In this document: in pieces, positions 1-13,481 of the stretch | Position numbering within the stretch: the stretch's first letter is position 1 | How the letters are laid out: each line of letters begins with the position of its first letter | Origin: Harmonia axyridis | Lineage: Eukaryota; Arthropoda; Insecta; Coleoptera; Coccinellidae | NCBI RefSeq assembly: GCF_914767665.1 | Contig: NC_059504.1 | Location: 46,407,720 to 46,471,719 of the forward strand | Direction of reading: 5' to 3' | Length of the DNA: 64,000 nt | Notes under the pieces: generated by a model | Database searches by the model: none | What the model was told of the DNA's origin: nothing | The model's input: only the letters and a program-made list of their open reading frames with translations | Program-made: the position numbers and the translations under genes

Positions 1-81
1 CAAAGACTCTTCTCAATTTTTTGGGGGTAAGGAGATTCATTCCATTAGCCTTATCTTTTCTTATTCAAGTCTTTATTTCAG

Positions 82-3000
82 TCACTGCCGGTTATTTTTG
101 GTTCTATGTTACTTATTGTAATCTCCAATAGTCTTATGATAATCTTAGTCATACCGCTGGTACTGATATTAATTAAGATAAGAAAATGGTTCCTTAAAAC
201 AGTCAGAATTTTGCGAAGATACGAAACAGCTGGTGAGTTCTTACTTTCGTTCTAGAAAAAATATTTAATTTAATAATCAGTTAAATCTCCTGTTTTTTCC
301 TACGTGGCCTCCTCAATGGAAGGAGTTACTACAATAAGGTCTAATAAATGTGAAGAACTTCTTATACCACAGTTTGATCGACATCAGGTAGATATAATCA
401 CATTAGACTGATGTTATGATATCAATATTCATAAAAATTTTTTAGGACTTGCATAGTGCCACATCCTTTATGGCTATTTCTTGTACTTCATCATTTGGCC
501 TCTGGATAGATCTACTTTGTGTATCATTTGTATGCTTTGTTGTATTGTTTTTCATCATTTTAGATAGATGTAAGTAATTGAAAAATAAATAATTAATGAA
601 AATGATAAATAACAACAAATAACTTGTTTATTGCTCATAGAAATTTATTTGATGTTTATGCCTTAACTTTTTCAGATATCTACATAAGTGGAAGCTTCAT
701 AGGCCTTGCAATCTTCCACTCAATGACCATGGTTGGATTATTTCAGTCCTGCATAAGAACTATGTCAGAAACTGTGAACTATCTAACCAATATTGATAGG
801 ATATTCGATTACACACAACTAAAGAAAGAAGAAGCACTACAGCCAAACGGTATGATGACTGAAGATGTTTAAAGCTTGCTTCTTTATTGATTTTTTACAA
901 TTTTTTTCAGACGGCATTGTTCCTCGTTTATGGCCTTGTCGCGGAGATATTGAATTCAAAAATTTAAGTTTGAAATACATTGGTGATGATAGATCGATTT
1001 TGCAGAATATAAACATAACAATATACGATTCAGAGAAGGTGAGATGATTTAGCCCATTTAGAGAAGTTCTGTAGGAATGTTCCAAATCAGACCCATTTAT
1101 AAAAAAAAGAAAAAAAGCACTGACTTGGCATCAGGAGATTTTAAACGCCAGTTCATTCATGCGGTCTTGAATACCACTTAACTGCATACAGGGTGGGCCA
1201 TGGTCGATGGTACCTTAGTCTTAGGAAAGTACGATTTTATTAAAAATTTGGTTTCTTGGGTACCATCGGCCGTGGCCCACTCTGTATATAAGATACAGAA
1301 TAATTGAAATTATTATTTTATATATACACGCAAAATGTCAACTGGATCCATCATCATAAGTCGAAACTAAGCGTTTGAGACCAATCCTGGCTCAAAATTC
1401 GAAAAATACAGACATTGTGGTGACATGATAGATCCAATATTCAGGAATTAACGTACAAAAAGGCATATTTAGAACGCATTCATTATCAGAAGTATAACCA
1501 CAGAACCTTTATTCTTTTTTGATCTAGATTGGCATTGTTGGCAGAACTGGAGCTGGAAAATCCTCTTTAATCGCAGCTTTATTTCGATTATCCCCTTTAG
1601 AAGGAGATATATTTATAGATGAAGTCAATATACAGGATATAGAACTCAAGAAGTTGAGAAAAGAGATAGCTATAATCCCACAAGATCCTGTTTTGTTTTC
1701 AGCTTCAGTGAGATTCAATCTCGATCCAGAATACCTTTATCCAGATGAAAGGATTTGGAAGATTCTTGCTGAAGTAAATATTGTAAAAGAATTATAAGGG
1801 GAGTTTTTCAAGAATTACTTTTTTCAGGTAGAGCTCGATAAAATAATACCATCTTTAGATTTTCAATTGACAGGGGGAGGTGATAACATGAGCCTTGGGC
1901 AAAGACAGTTACTTTGTTTAGCTAGGGCTATACTTAGGGAGAACAAAATTTTAATATTGGATGAAGCTACAGCGAATATCGATATTAAGTGAGGTTTACA
2001 AGGTTGTTCAGTAAGTTTTGCGGTTCAATAAGAAAAACACAATTTTATGGTTTGAAAAACACTTTCTTATTCAGAATAGTCTATCTGAAAATCAATGCAC
2101 TTGTTCCAACGAGATTCCAATAATTCCATCTCTGAAGTGAGAATCTGGATGTTATGGCCGCACCATTTGATGAAGAACACTTTGGAAACAGATGGAAGTC
2201 GCTAGGGACCAAATATGGTGAATACGGTGGATGCTCTAACAATTCGATCTTTAATTCAAGGAATTTAGCCTTCGTCGAAATGCTCTTGTGACAAGGTACT
2301 TACATTGTCTTGCTGAAAAGGATTTTTTTCTTCTGCAAACCGGGTCTTTTGTCATGAATTTTTTCCTTCAGCTGGCCTGAAAGGTTACAATGATATTCAG
2401 AATTTATTGTTTCACCAATTTCCAAGTAATCAACAAACAAAATTCCTTTTGCATCCCAAAAAACCCATTGTTAACCCATTTTTGACCAATTTCTGGACAC
2501 GAACTCATTTCAGAGTCGAAGAACTAGGCTAACACCACCCTTTTGCTTCTTGTTTTGATTCAGAATCATGGTGATAGACCCGAGTCTCATCCATAGTGAT
2601 GAGTTGACTCACAAAATCCATTTTGTCCATTCGAAAACGCTCTAAATATTGCTGCGTTTTTATTCAATTGAATGTGGCATTCCATTTTGCACACAGCTTT
2701 CTGCAACCCAATACTTCTGTCAAAGTATTGCTTCCACTGCCCAATGAGATGCTCTCAGCTTTTACAATATTTCTTTTATTCACTTGACGATTTTCCAATA
2801 CGATATCCTGTATTTTTTCTACACTTTCTAGTGTTGTTGCTGCTTTTAGACGTCCTTGACTTGGATCGTCTTCAAGGCTTGTACGTTTAAATTCAGCAAT
2901 CCAACTTTCTACTGTACTAATAGAAGGCGAAGAGTCTTTATACACTTTCAACATTCGTTCATAAATTTCCTTCGATTTTAAACCTTCCAAAAATTAAAAT

Positions 3001-3382
3001 TCAATCAAATTTGTGAAAAAATACTGTGACTCGTCTCTTATCGAACCGCAAAACTTATTGAACAAACCCTAGTACTACAGGAATTGAACATAATGACACT
3101 CATTTCGATATTTGTAGGACTGACGAACTCATCCAGAAAACGATAAAAAGAAAATTTCACAACGCTACTGTACTAACAGTGGCGCACAGATTGAACTCTG
3201 TCATGACTTCTGATAGGGTCTTGGTCCTGGATGGGGGTAAAGTTGTAGAATTTGATCATCCATCCGTCCTACTGCAGAAGAAGAATGGCTACTTCAGAAG
3301 GCTAGCCGAAGAGGCTGGTCCTGACGTTGCAGATTCAAATGAAAAATTTAGTTCTAAAGATTTGATGAAGCGAAGAAGCTGA
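82..3382 (+). CDS. ABCC4/MRP4-like ABC transporter A, 3' part (5' end outside window)
   Basis: C-terminal half of an ABC subfamily C exporter, a membrane ATPase that pumps organic anions and conjugates. Exons by GT-AG junctions: 82-232, 281-387, 446-569, 676-849, 911-1038, 1528-1773, 1828-1988, 3118-3382 (stop). The first four encode the end of the second transmembrane domain. The rest encode the second nucleotide-binding domain: Walker A GRTGAGKSS, Q-loop region IPQDPVLFS, signature MSLGQRQ, Walker B ILILDEA and H-loop AHRL. Exon order and junction phases match the paralogue at 4172-12666, so the two are tandem duplicates. The penultimate intron (1989-3117) is almost entirely one mariner, inserted 8 bp after the GT donor. 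The frame is open throughout, so it looks functional. Family assignment is firm; calling it MRP4-like rests on recalled insect homologues. Confidence 0.9.
1184..1290. repeat. ~100-bp imperfect palindrome (hairpin MITE-like)
   Basis: Left arm ATACAGGGTGGGCCATGG and onward pairs with a right arm reading GTGGCCCACTCTGTAT. About 27 of 30 positions are complementary, with roughly 45 bp between the arms. It lies in the intron 1039-1527 of transporter A. A related end sequence (ATACAGAGTGGGCCAC) appears near 51942, which suggests an interspersed family. Confidence 0.6.
1999..3069 (-). mobile_element. mariner element, degenerate transposase
   Basis: Terminal inverted repeats carry the shared core AAGTTTTGCGGTTC at both ends, with TA at 1997-1998 and 3070-3071 as the likely target duplication. 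On the minus strand, 2990-2664 encodes the N-terminal helix-turn-helix region (LKSKEIYERMLKVY, then a WIAEFKR motif). Further downstream, in broken frames, come MDETRVYHHD (first catalytic Asp region) and a FQQDN-like segment. Frameshifts and missing parts make it inactive. It is antisense to the host transporter and fills almost the whole intron, leaving a pre-insertion intron of only about 56 bp. Confidence 0.85.
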
Positions 3383-3480
3383 AGTTAGAAAATGAGATAT
3401 TTTCTTTAGACTTTAATGATTAATACATGGATATAAATTTGAAAATATATATTTCTTCGTTTTTATGATCCTGTTTGATG

Positions 3481-3486
3481 AATAAA
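3481..3486 (+). terminator. Polyadenylation signal of transporter A
   Basis: AATAAA about 100 bases after the stop codon of transporter A, in AT-rich sequence. Confidence 0.55.
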
Positions 3487-4171
3487 TTTCATTGCCTATG
3501 ATTGTGCAATATGACTACCATTTCCAACAATATCTCTTCTTTAAAACCTGATATAGAGTGTATTTTGTTGAGAGAAAAAAACCTACTTAAAATAAATGTA
3601 ATTTTTTTTTTAATTTCCATATTGTATTCGACTCTGATTAGATTTTGGTTAACAGTTCGGCGGTTTCAGCTGAGAAATTTCACAATAATATTAATTTCTG
3701 CTATTCAAAGGCATGGTGACATACCTACCTAACCTTTCTTCAATTTGAACAAAACACACATGCTTTGAAAACCTATAAATTCATCAAATAACCCATATTT
3801 CTTCATGTCATTAATTCTAACTCAACCAATTTTTCTCATAATAACAAAACACCAATGACGAAGCAATAATGACTTCACATTTTCTTTATTAACATCAAAA
3901 ATATTTGGATTAAATGTTACATCAATTGTTTGAATCATTCTATTATCCTTGAGTGTTGAGAGTTTGTTCAACAAATATTTTAATCCTTTTCCGTAATTAA
4001 ACAATTCCGTAACTGAACAATCTCGATATGATAATACATTATAAAATATTATCATTAACACTGTACCTGAATTCATCAGTATCATTGAATTTCATTAGTG
4101 AGGAATGAAAAGCTTCTGTAGAATATATTAGTGATTTATAATTTTCAATCTGTGATTTTCTTCAATTCAAA
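3487..4171. other. Intergenic spacer between the two ABCC genes
   Basis: AT-rich and with no recognisable gene; it should contain the promoter of transporter B. A minus-strand open frame at 4085-3822 reads smoothly for 87 codons but matches no family I know and has no clear splice or start context. Confidence 0.5.
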
Positions 4172-7100
4172 ATGGAGGAATGCTATCCCTTGGAGAAGGA
4201 TAATCCAAGAGATCAAGCAAATATTATTTCAAAGTTGTTTTTTGCGTAAGTCTTTGCGATTAATTATATATCTGTTACATATTCAGTTGAATCACTGAGA
4301 AAGAATAATTTTTTCAACAAAATTCTCTGTCACGATCGGATTTGAAAATGCTATATCTACTTTCAAGTTCAACTCCATATCTTTGATATTTTTTGCAAAA
4401 TGTATCTCTTAAATTTCGATGAAGAAGCCGGTTTCTGGAAGTTAAATTTAAGTTTTTAGTTTTTGCTACACTGTCTATTAGTATTGGCATAGTGAATTGC
4501 GTTGAGTTCGCAAACACAAAAAACAACTTAGTAGCATTCTTGCTCATATTATCGTTACGACTACCCATTTTGTCAAAAAATCTTGTTGAAAACAGTATTC
4601 ATACAGGACATACGATTCCTCTTTACAATTGGGGCTGCTGAAGTGGTTTTCACGTTTTAAATTTTAGGCTTGGTGTAGAATGCTATTAACTATTTCTTCA
4701 ATTTTTTTTATAGATGGATGGGAAAAATATGTGTTGAAAGCAATAAACAAGGTCTAGAACTCAAAAGCATTTATAAGTGCAGCGATCATGACAAGTCTGC
4801 GAAGCTGGGAGATAGATTGGAAAAAAATTGGTCCAAAGAGTTGGAGCGAAGTAAACTGAAAAATAAGAAACCTAGTTTGCTCAGAGCTCTTCTGAAGACC
4901 TTCCTCTGGAGATATCTAGCTTGGGGCTTGCTGCTCTTCCTCAACAATGTGGTCTTAAGGTGAATATAAAATGATAAAATGAAGGAAACCATCTCAATTT
5001 ATTCATTTATTCCAGAGTCGCTGTACCTTTGATTTTATCAGATTTTATCAAGTTATTCTCCAGGCCAGATCACACTATTGAAGAAGTTGCTACGTATGGA
5101 GGCATAATATGCGCTATGACACTCACAACAGCTTTTTTGAATCACCACTCGAGCTATGGTGTCTCTAGAATTGGAATGAGAATGAGAGTTGCTGTATCAT
5201 CACTCATTTACAGAAAGGTATGTAATTCCTTGATTTTGTCATGTTCAGGAGTTCTGACTATAACAGCTCACCCACAAAGTAACTATGGTTGTAGATGTGT
5301 AAAAACATATCTAAAAATATGTGGTTTGCCACATCAGTAGGACGATTCTCACTTGTTCTATTTTCAGATTTTGAGATTAAGTCAACTTTCCTTGGGAAAA
5401 ACAGCTGCTGGTCAAGTTGTTAATCTTTTATCGAACGATGTTGCCAGGTTTGATTTGGTGGTTATGGCCCTAAATTTTATTTGGATAGGACCACTACAAA
5501 TCTTGCTTGTGGGATATCTCATGTGGAGAGAAATGGGAATCAGTTCCATGGTTGGCATAGTTTCTATGATTATCATTACTCTTCCAGTACAATGTGAGTT
5601 TTTTCATCGATTACAAGGGTGCTAGAATCAACAAACCTTTTTAATTTCTAGTGTTTATGGGTAGTGTAACCTCAAAATTCAGGATGCAAGTGGCCAAAAG
5701 GACAGACTATCGTGTGAGGATAATGAGTGAAATTCTCAGCGGTATCCAAGTCATCAAAATGTACGCTTGGGAAACACCATTTGAAGCTGTGGTCAAAGAA
5801 GCCAGGGCTCGAGAAGTCAAATACCTGAGGAGAGCAGCCTACATCAGGAGCGTCTTGGTCAGTTTCATGGTTTTCGTAGAAAGAACAACTCTGGCAGTTA
5901 CGGTAATCTGTTACGTCCTCATGGGTCACCAAATAAGAGCCGATCTGGTCTTCTCTTTAGCCATGTACTTCAACTTGCTACAACTTACGGTTGCCATCAT
6001 GTTTCCCCTAATTATATCCTTTGGAGCGGAGTCTCTAGTGTCCATCAGGAGACTCCAAGAGTTCCTATTGATGGAGGAAAAAGACACTTTTATGATACGT
6101 GAAACTGAGGATAACAGTATACGTTTAAAGCATGTGGATGCTTGCTGGGTACCTCCAACCTCCACCCTCAAAGGTATAAGCATCAAGCTGCCACCTGGTG
6201 TTTTATGCGCAGTAATTGGTCCAGTAGGGTCAGGAAAATCTTCTCTTCTTAAACTTCTTCTAGGGGAGTTAATCCCTTCTTCTGGTGTTGTGGAATTCAG
6301 CGGTGATATATCTTACGCTTCGCAGGAGCCATGGCTCTTTGCTTCTAACGTCCGTAATAACATTCTTTTTGGAGAAGAGTATAACAGATCCCATTACAAA
6401 ACCGTAGTAAGGGTGTGTGCTCTGGAGAAGGATTTCGAGCAGTTTCCTGAAGGAGATAAGACGAGAGTTGGAGATAGGGGAGTTTCGCTGAGTGGTGGAC
6501 AAAGAGCTAGAATTAATTTGGCGAGAGCTGTGTACAAAGATTCAGATATCTACTTGCTGGATGATCCATTGTCCGCCGTTGATACTAAAGTAGGGAGACA
6601 TCTATTTGACAAGTGTATCTTGGAGCATCTTAGGGGAAAAACGAGGATATTAGTGACGCACCAACTGCAGTATTTGAAGAGAGCCGACATTATCATAGTT
6701 CTCAATAAGGTGAGTGAATATTTTTCTTATTCATAATCGATATACAGTGCCGGTAAGACGGTATCTCAGGATTTAAATCAATGTGTTAAAAAATGCATGA
6801 AGTATACCGAAAGTCGAATGGAGAGCGCCAACGCATAGCGTATTTTCATTTCCACTCAGCCTTTCTAGAGAGCGTTTTGTAGATTCAATGATACATAAAG
6901 ATTCGAATAAAAAGAAGGACTACAAGAAACACCCTCTATCTCGAAAACAAAGCGTTTGCAGCGCCATGTTAATGGGACATTTTTTTCCTAAAATTATCCA
7001 AGGAATCTCCCATTTTCATTTGCACCTCCAATATAGGAACACCCTATATAAATAAAATTGGTTCTCTACACAGTAGCTCCTTAAGATTTTACCTGTATTT

Positions 7101-10100
7101 TAAATAACTGTAAATATTGTGTTCTTGTTTTTAGGGTTGTATAGAAGCGCAAGGCACATTCGATGAATTGTCGCGAAGCGATCTTGACTTCACAAGATTA
7201 TTAGTGGCTGCAGATGAATCTTCTGATCAGGAAAATTTACAGAAACTGCAGAGAATTTCTGTGGCTTCAGTAGCGGTAAGTTAAGATGACAGATAGTTTA
7301 TCATATCATCAACTCTTATGATCCTTTCATGTTTCTACATTATTCATAATTGTGGACAACATAATATTAAAGATTCTTCAGTTTTTAATAACAAATTAGT
7401 TAGAAATTCGTGATACATAGTTACTTATCTACTTATTAATGCGATTATTTTTGATTAATAATATTAATTTCCATCTTCTGACAATTTCTTTGTTATTCAT
7501 TTCCAGTGATTCTTTTGCTTTAATGCTACTGATTTCGGATGATTCAGTAGGTACCCTTGCTTCCAAGCTGCCACTTGCACTCTTCTGGAGCTGTACAAAT
7601 GAATTGATTGACTTCTCTTGCATCCAATATTTTCCTTCTTGGTGAACGTACTATATTTGTTAATTTCTTATGTTTCTTTTAATTTAAAACAAGCTCGTGA
7701 GAAAATATTTTGGCCAGAAATATGAAGGTGGATATTTTTTAAGAGTTAAACAGTCTACGTAAGAAAAATAGCTTCTTCAGCACATTGAAAATGTTCCTCC
7801 TTTCTCCACTCGCAAAACACTGAATATTTTTTTTCTTATGAAATCTTGGCTTCTCAGGAAACAAATCAAAACGTACACTCTTTGTTGATTTTCTTCAATA
7901 ACTCGAGTACAGCATATCTTTATAATAGGTCTGACAGTTTAGAATGGTCGATTTGTTTCACCTTTGAGGATCCAATAAAGCTCAAAATACTACCCGAAAA
8001 ATATGCGATTTAAAATGATTCGACGTAGCTATAGTCTTGCACATTATAAATCGTATAATATTCTTGTTATATTAATAGCTATAAATTAGTTGTTATCTTA
8101 TAGTATTATAAGGTATATTCTAACTCCCTTTCATTTCCTGTGGTGAAATAGTTCACTCGCCATTATCTTATTACACATTTTAGACAACAGTTTCATTGAC
8201 TGGAGAATTGGCAACTGAGGTTTTAGACAACGAGAATATTGAAGAAAAATGTACTTACAAAGGATCGCCTTTTTGGGCTTACATCAGAAGCGCTGGGAAT
8301 TGCTGTACATTCAGTGTCATAATATTCCTCCTTCTTTTCTGCCAAGTTCTCCTGAGTTCCTCTGATTATTGGATAACAGTTTGGTAAGAGACAAGATTAA
8401 ATTCTTTGACCTTCAATTTAAAATAATAGGTTAAAGCGAATGAACATAAATTTAGAGAGAGCTCATGTTATGTTGTTGATCGTGTAAACGAATTCTTATT
8501 TTTCCTTGAATGTGTAGTATATACAAACTATCTGCACTCTGAAGTCTATTTCAGAATTTTTTTCCACAGGACAAGTCAGGAAGAGTTTCTTCGTAGCATG
8601 GAATACCTCAACCAAACATACAAAAATCTTCAGATTGACCCAGATCCATATATCACATATATAGATGTTCGAAACATCTTCAACAATGAATCTGAAATCA
8701 TGACGTCTTGGATGCAAGACCTCATGGATAAAGTAGTCACTCACGTGACTATAAATGGCGTCGAACATATGATTTGGAAAACTGAAGCTCAGATGTACAT
8801 ATACGGATCTCTGATCATAGCTGCTATAGTGGTGACCATTATAAGATCAATAGCGTACTTTGCCGCTTGTATGGCAGCTTCTAAGAACCTTCACAATAAG
8901 ATGTTCCATTGTCTGTTGGAGGCTCCGATGAGGTTCTTCGACACCAATTCCGCTGGAAGAGTTCTGAACCGATTTTCCAAAGACATGGGAGCTATTGATG
9001 AGATGTTGCCTAAGGCTCTTGTGGATGTCATACAGGTAAAGAGATGAGGTTAGCTTTGATCTTGATTCATTGAAAGTCAAGGAAGTATCAATTGAGGAAT
9101 ATAATGACAAAATACTTATCTTTATATAAACTCCTGAGGAATATTACAGAGTTCACATATTGGCCATTGCTATTCGATATTTGTTTGGGTTACCTCTTCA
9201 AGCCCTTTGGTATACCCTCTTGGTTTCATCAGTAGAACATTAAAAAACTTGAATTATGTTCTCAAAAATTATTAAAATTCTTTAAAATCTATTCTGAAAT
9301 ATTTTTTTCCTCAGTTGAATATATTTCTAAAATATCAATAGTTCAAGAGTTTTGAAACATTGAATATAAGTTTGAAAGTCAAAATAGTAACCAAAATCAT
9401 GGAGTTTTAATTTATTCATTCCAGATTATGATGGTTGTATGTGGTATTCTTGTGATGGTTACTCTTTCAAACCCTTACATGTGTATTCTGATAGTGATTT
9501 TAGGAATAATTTTCTTCTTGGTGAGAATTTGGTATATAAACACAGCTAGATCTCTAAAGCTACTAGAAGGAATTGGTGAGTGTGAATTCGGCCTATTCCA
9601 ATTTCTCCTTCAAAGAACCATGTATTTTATTATGTTCCAGCGAAATCCCCCGTTTTCTCATACATCAGCTCAACAATCAATGGATTGACTACCATTAGAG
9701 CAACGAAAAACGAGAATATTTTAGTGAGACAATTTGACGAACATCAGGTAACTCACAATAAATATCATTCCTATCACTCAAGAATTTAATTTGTTTTTTT
9801 TAGGATGTTCATTCTTCCTCATGGTGTTTAACATTAGCTTGTGCTAGTAGTTATGGTCTATGGTTGGATCTTATATGTGTTATCTTTGTGTGTTGTGTTG
9901 TTTGTGGTTTTATAATTTTAGACCAATGTAAGTAGATTCTTCTTCCAATTTAGGTATTTTCAAATTTGGAAAAACATAACATTTTTTCATCATCTTCTGC
10001 CTTTCCACAGATACCGCCGTTCAAGGCAGTTTTATAGGGCTAGGAATATCCCAATCAATGATTTTGGTTGGTATGCTTCAATTCGGAATGAGACAGGTAG

Positions 10101-12666
10101 CTGAAGTTGTGAATTACCTGACCAGTGTGGAAAGAGTGCTCGAGTACACACAGTTAGAAAGAGAACATCCTCTAGTCACTCCAAAAGGTAAATTATTGCC
10201 TTCATTTGAATATTAAAAGGATAACAAATTATCCTGTTGCAGATATGAAGCCCCCAGAAAGTTGGCCTAGCAAAGGCAAAATCATATTTCATAATCTGAT
10301 TTTGAGGTATGCCGAAAACGATCCACCAGTAATCAACAATTTATCTCTACAAATTTATCCAACAGAAAAGGTTAGTTTATTTAATTATTTTCAATTATTA
10401 CTTTCTAGCATATCAGACCTCGAAATAAAAAAATTCCACTCCACAGATCGGTATAGTAGGAAGAACAGGAGCAGGAAAGTCATCCTTGATTGGAGCCCTA
10501 TTCAGATTGGCCCTCATTGAAGGCAAAATCATAATAGACGACATTGACACCAAAACCTTAGGACTTAAAGACCTACGTAAAAAAATATCTATAATACCTC
10601 AAGAGCCGGTGCTGTTCTCTTCTAGTATGCGATACAATTTGGATCCATTCAACGAATTCAGCGATGATCAATTATGGGATGTTCTTGAAGAAGTGAGTTG
10701 ATTTAATTTTTTTTATTCAAAATCTGACGAGTTACGAATATAAGATTATGTTGAATAACTAGTAGAAGTAGAGGTTGTTGGTAAAATAGTATTTCTTTTA
10801 GGTAGAACTCAAGGATAAGATACAGAGTTTGGACTTCATGGTCACAGAAGGTGGGAGCAACTTCAGTGTGGGTCAGAGGCAGTTAATATGCCTAGCTAGG
10901 GCAATATTGAGAAACAATAAAATATTGATTTTGGATGAAGCAACTGCCAACGTTGACCCTAAGTAAGTACACTTTATCCTATTTTTTGTTCATCAAGAAA
11001 TTGAATATCGAGTACCTTTCAAGCACGCTTATTCTGGGTTGAATTTACGATTTGCGTCCACTTATCATGATCTATCATTATTTCGTCGACAATGTCTTTG
11101 ATGAAGTTGCTTTGTTTCATCCTGAGATCACCGATAAAGGGTGTTTTTTTAGGGCTATAGAACTTTAAATTGCAATAAAACAACGATGGATTATTCGATT
11201 GACATGAATTTTATTTATCCGCAAGATAATCTTGTGGCATTACATTTTAAATATGATTTCTGGCATATGACTGCCACGGCTGGCTCGGATGTAGTCCAAT
11301 CTGGACGTCCAATTTTCGATGACTTTTTCCAACATTTGTGGCCGTATATCGGCAATAACACGGCGAATGTTGTCTTCCAAATGGTCAAGGGCTTGTGGCT
11401 TATTCGCATAGCCATAGACCAATGACTTTCAGAGCCCCACAGAAAGTAGTCTAGCGGTGTTAAATCACAAGATCTTGGAGGCCAATTCACAGGTCCAAAA
11501 CGTGAAATTAGGCGGTCACCAAACGTTAGTTTCAATAAATCGATTGTGGCACGAGCTGTGTGACATGTTGCGCCGTCTTGTTGGAACCACAGCTCCTGGA
11601 CATCATGGTTGTTCAATTCAGGAATGAAAAAGTTAATAATCATGGCTCTATACCGATCACCATTGACTGTAACGTTCTGGCCATCATCGTTTGTGAAGAA
11701 GTACAGACCAATGATTCCACCAGCCCATAAAGCGCACCAAACAGTCAGTTTTTCTGAATGTCACGGTGTTTCGAAATACACTCGAGAATTAGCTTCACTC
11801 CAAATGCGGCAGTTTTGTTTGTAGACGTAGCCATTCAACCAGAAGTGCGCTTCATCGCTAAACAAAATAAAATGGACGTAGTGGGAGATACGTATTCCGC
11901 ACAGAACCATTATTTTCGAAATGAAATTGCACTATTTGCAAGCGTTGTTCAGGCGTGAGTCTATTCATGATGCATTGCCAAACCAAACTGAGAATAAATC
12001 ACTTGACAGCTGTTAAATCGGTAACCATATTGAACAGTAATGCCAACTTAAAGTTATATACCTCGAAAAAAACACCCGTTAGAATCGTCAATTTGGCATC
12101 TCTGTCAAATACACCTTCCATCTCATCACATGGAAAAATTCAGTATTTTTTAAGGATTTCAAAACTCAAAAATATATAGGGTGATCCATTTGAAATAACA
12201 AAGTTCATTATTGAAAAATGAAAGATCTGCCAACAATGTAATAATGTCGGCTGTATCACATGATCCTTGCACACCAAAATTTATAAAAATTATGCGATCT
12301 GTTTCCGAGATAATTGAGGCATTCCATACTTAAAACTCACTCTGTATTTTTACTATACATGAAGAAATAATGCAACCACTTCCTAATTCCAGAACTGATG
12401 AACTAATCCAGATGACAATAAGAAAAAAATTCAAAAGGTGCACCGTCCTCACAATAGCTCATAGACTAAACACAATTATGGACTCTGATAAAGTGCTTGT
12501 GCTGGACAGTGGATGCAAAGTAGAATTCGACCATCCTCATGTTTTACTCCAAGATCCTGAAGGATATTTCACAAGAATGTTGAACGAAACTGGTCCTGCA
12601 ATGACACAAACCTTAAGGGCCTTGGCATTTGATGCATATCAGACAAAAATGCCAGGAATACTTTAA
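4172..12666 (+). CDS. ABCC4/MRP4-like ABC transporter B (complete)
   Basis: Full-length ABC subfamily C exporter. Exons: 4172-4245, 4714-4959, 5016-5217, 5368-5593, 5652-6709, 7135-7275, 8184-8383, 8570-9035, 9425-9575, 9641-9747, 9804-9927, 10011-10187, 10243-10370, 10447-10692, 10802-10962, 12393-12666. The ATG opens a cytosolic N-terminus with the family pattern (NKQGLELKSIYKC, then KLGDRLEKNW). TMD1 follows. The large exon 5652-6709 carries NBD1: GPVGSGKSS, LSGGQRARINLARA, IYLLDDPLSAVD, VTHQLQYL. TMD2 follows a linker. NBD2 has GRTGAGKSS, FSVGQRQ, ILILDEA and AHRL. The size, about 1,300 residues, fits MRP4. The penultimate intron holds a DD41D mariner. No inactivating change seen; the linker 7276-8183 could hide a small extra exon. 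Confidence 0.92.
6725..7045. repeat. Probable transposon-derived segment in an intron of transporter B
   Basis: It includes a run of the type CACCCTCTATCTCGAAAAC and short motifs ending CACCCTATATAAATA. These resemble ends and bodies of non-autonomous insect elements. No coding sequence, clear terminal repeats or target duplication could be defined. Confidence 0.3.
7276..8183. other. Intron of transporter B, nothing recognised
   Basis: AT-rich intron joining the NBD1 tail exon to the linker/TMD2 exon. A smooth minus-strand frame at 7623-7429 is present but has no family match. It could conceal a small linker exon that I cannot place. Confidence 0.4.
11137..12079 (-). mobile_element. DD41D mariner deletion derivative, copy 1
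   Basis: Starts AAGGGTGTTTTTTT and ends with the inverse of ACGGGTGTTTTTTTCG, flanked by TA at 11135-11136 and 12080-12081. The minus strand encodes a transposase fragment with QQDGATCHTARA, WPPRSCDLTPLDYFLWG and a conserved tail ending MPEIIFKM. The second and third catalytic Asp are separated by 41 residues, the spacing of the rosa-type DD41D group. The N-terminal HTH region is deleted: MNRLTPEQRLQIVQF is followed within about 15 residues by the first-Asp region. Copy 1 also has frameshifts. It lies antisense in the last intron of transporter B. Confidence 0.88.
12170..12355. repeat. Short MITE-like repeat
   Basis: Starts TATAGGGTGATCCATTTGAA and ends near AAAACTCACTCTGTAT, a type of terminus common in small insect non-autonomous elements. 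No target duplication was confirmed. It sits next to the mariner in the last intron of transporter B. Confidence 0.35.
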
Positions 12667-12825
12667 TGTCCTCAAAATTCTTTTTTTAAAGGTGTCAACG
12701 TTTCATTCATACTGTTTAAGTTCAGTAAATGTGGCAATCATTGCCAGTTCAAGACAATTTTATCCTCTTCGAAATGATTGTTTTTTTTTTGTAAATATTA
12801 TCTTCAAATTTATACAATAAATGCT

Positions 12826-12831
12826 ATTGAG
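12826..12831 (+). terminator. Polyadenylation signal of transporter B
   Basis: AATAAA about 160 bases after the stop codon of transporter B. The following 600 bases to the Tc1 element are AT-rich and show no gene. Confidence 0.5.
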
Positions 12832-13481
12832 TAAGGGGCAATCTGTTGTGACTGTATTGTTTACTTGAAATTTATTATATAATAAAATATCTTTGAATTT
12901 TGTTCTTACACCCGAATGTTGTGTTCTATTCAATTGAGAATGGAATAAATACAACTGATAATGAATTAAAATATATTTATTTTTTGTTTTGATTCTTATT
13001 CTATTATACAAAAATGTTGGTAAAACATCTCAATTGTATGTACAAAAATTCAGTCGTAATATTTACACGATCATTACTCTACTTATAATACAATTTTTCT
13101 GATCAATTTTTTTGTACACTTTATATCTCTGACTAAAATCATTTCGATATAAAAAAGTCAATTATGTCTAGAAATGAATGAGGGAAACTTTTTAGTATCA
13201 CCTAAGTTCTTCAGAACATCTTTATGAACACATTATTAATGATGAATATTCGCTCCCCCTAAGTGCTTCCAACCATTTGTAGAAAAAACTTCTTTTGAGC
13301 TTGCAAATTTTTATTTTTTCTCCTTGGTTTCAACACTTTATATCCAGTCCCTAGTCATATGATTTGGTTCTAGAAAGAACAATAAAATTTAAATTTTTAG
13401 ATAAAACACATTTCAAATAAAAAAATTATAAATGATGAAATGTTCATGTTCTAGTCGATAAGAATTTGATGTTCAAAAATA

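Noticed and set aside
3822..4568. Two smooth minus-strand frames (4085-3822 and 4568-4314) around the start of transporter B
   Set aside because: No family match, no convincing splice link between them, and they overlap the first exon/intron of a confident plus-strand gene.
7429..7623. Minus-strand 64-codon frame in an intron of transporter B, with a Ser/Glu-rich sequence like an ABCC linker
   Set aside because: It is on the wrong strand for the host gene and has no neighbouring ABC exon on that strand; chance is more likely.
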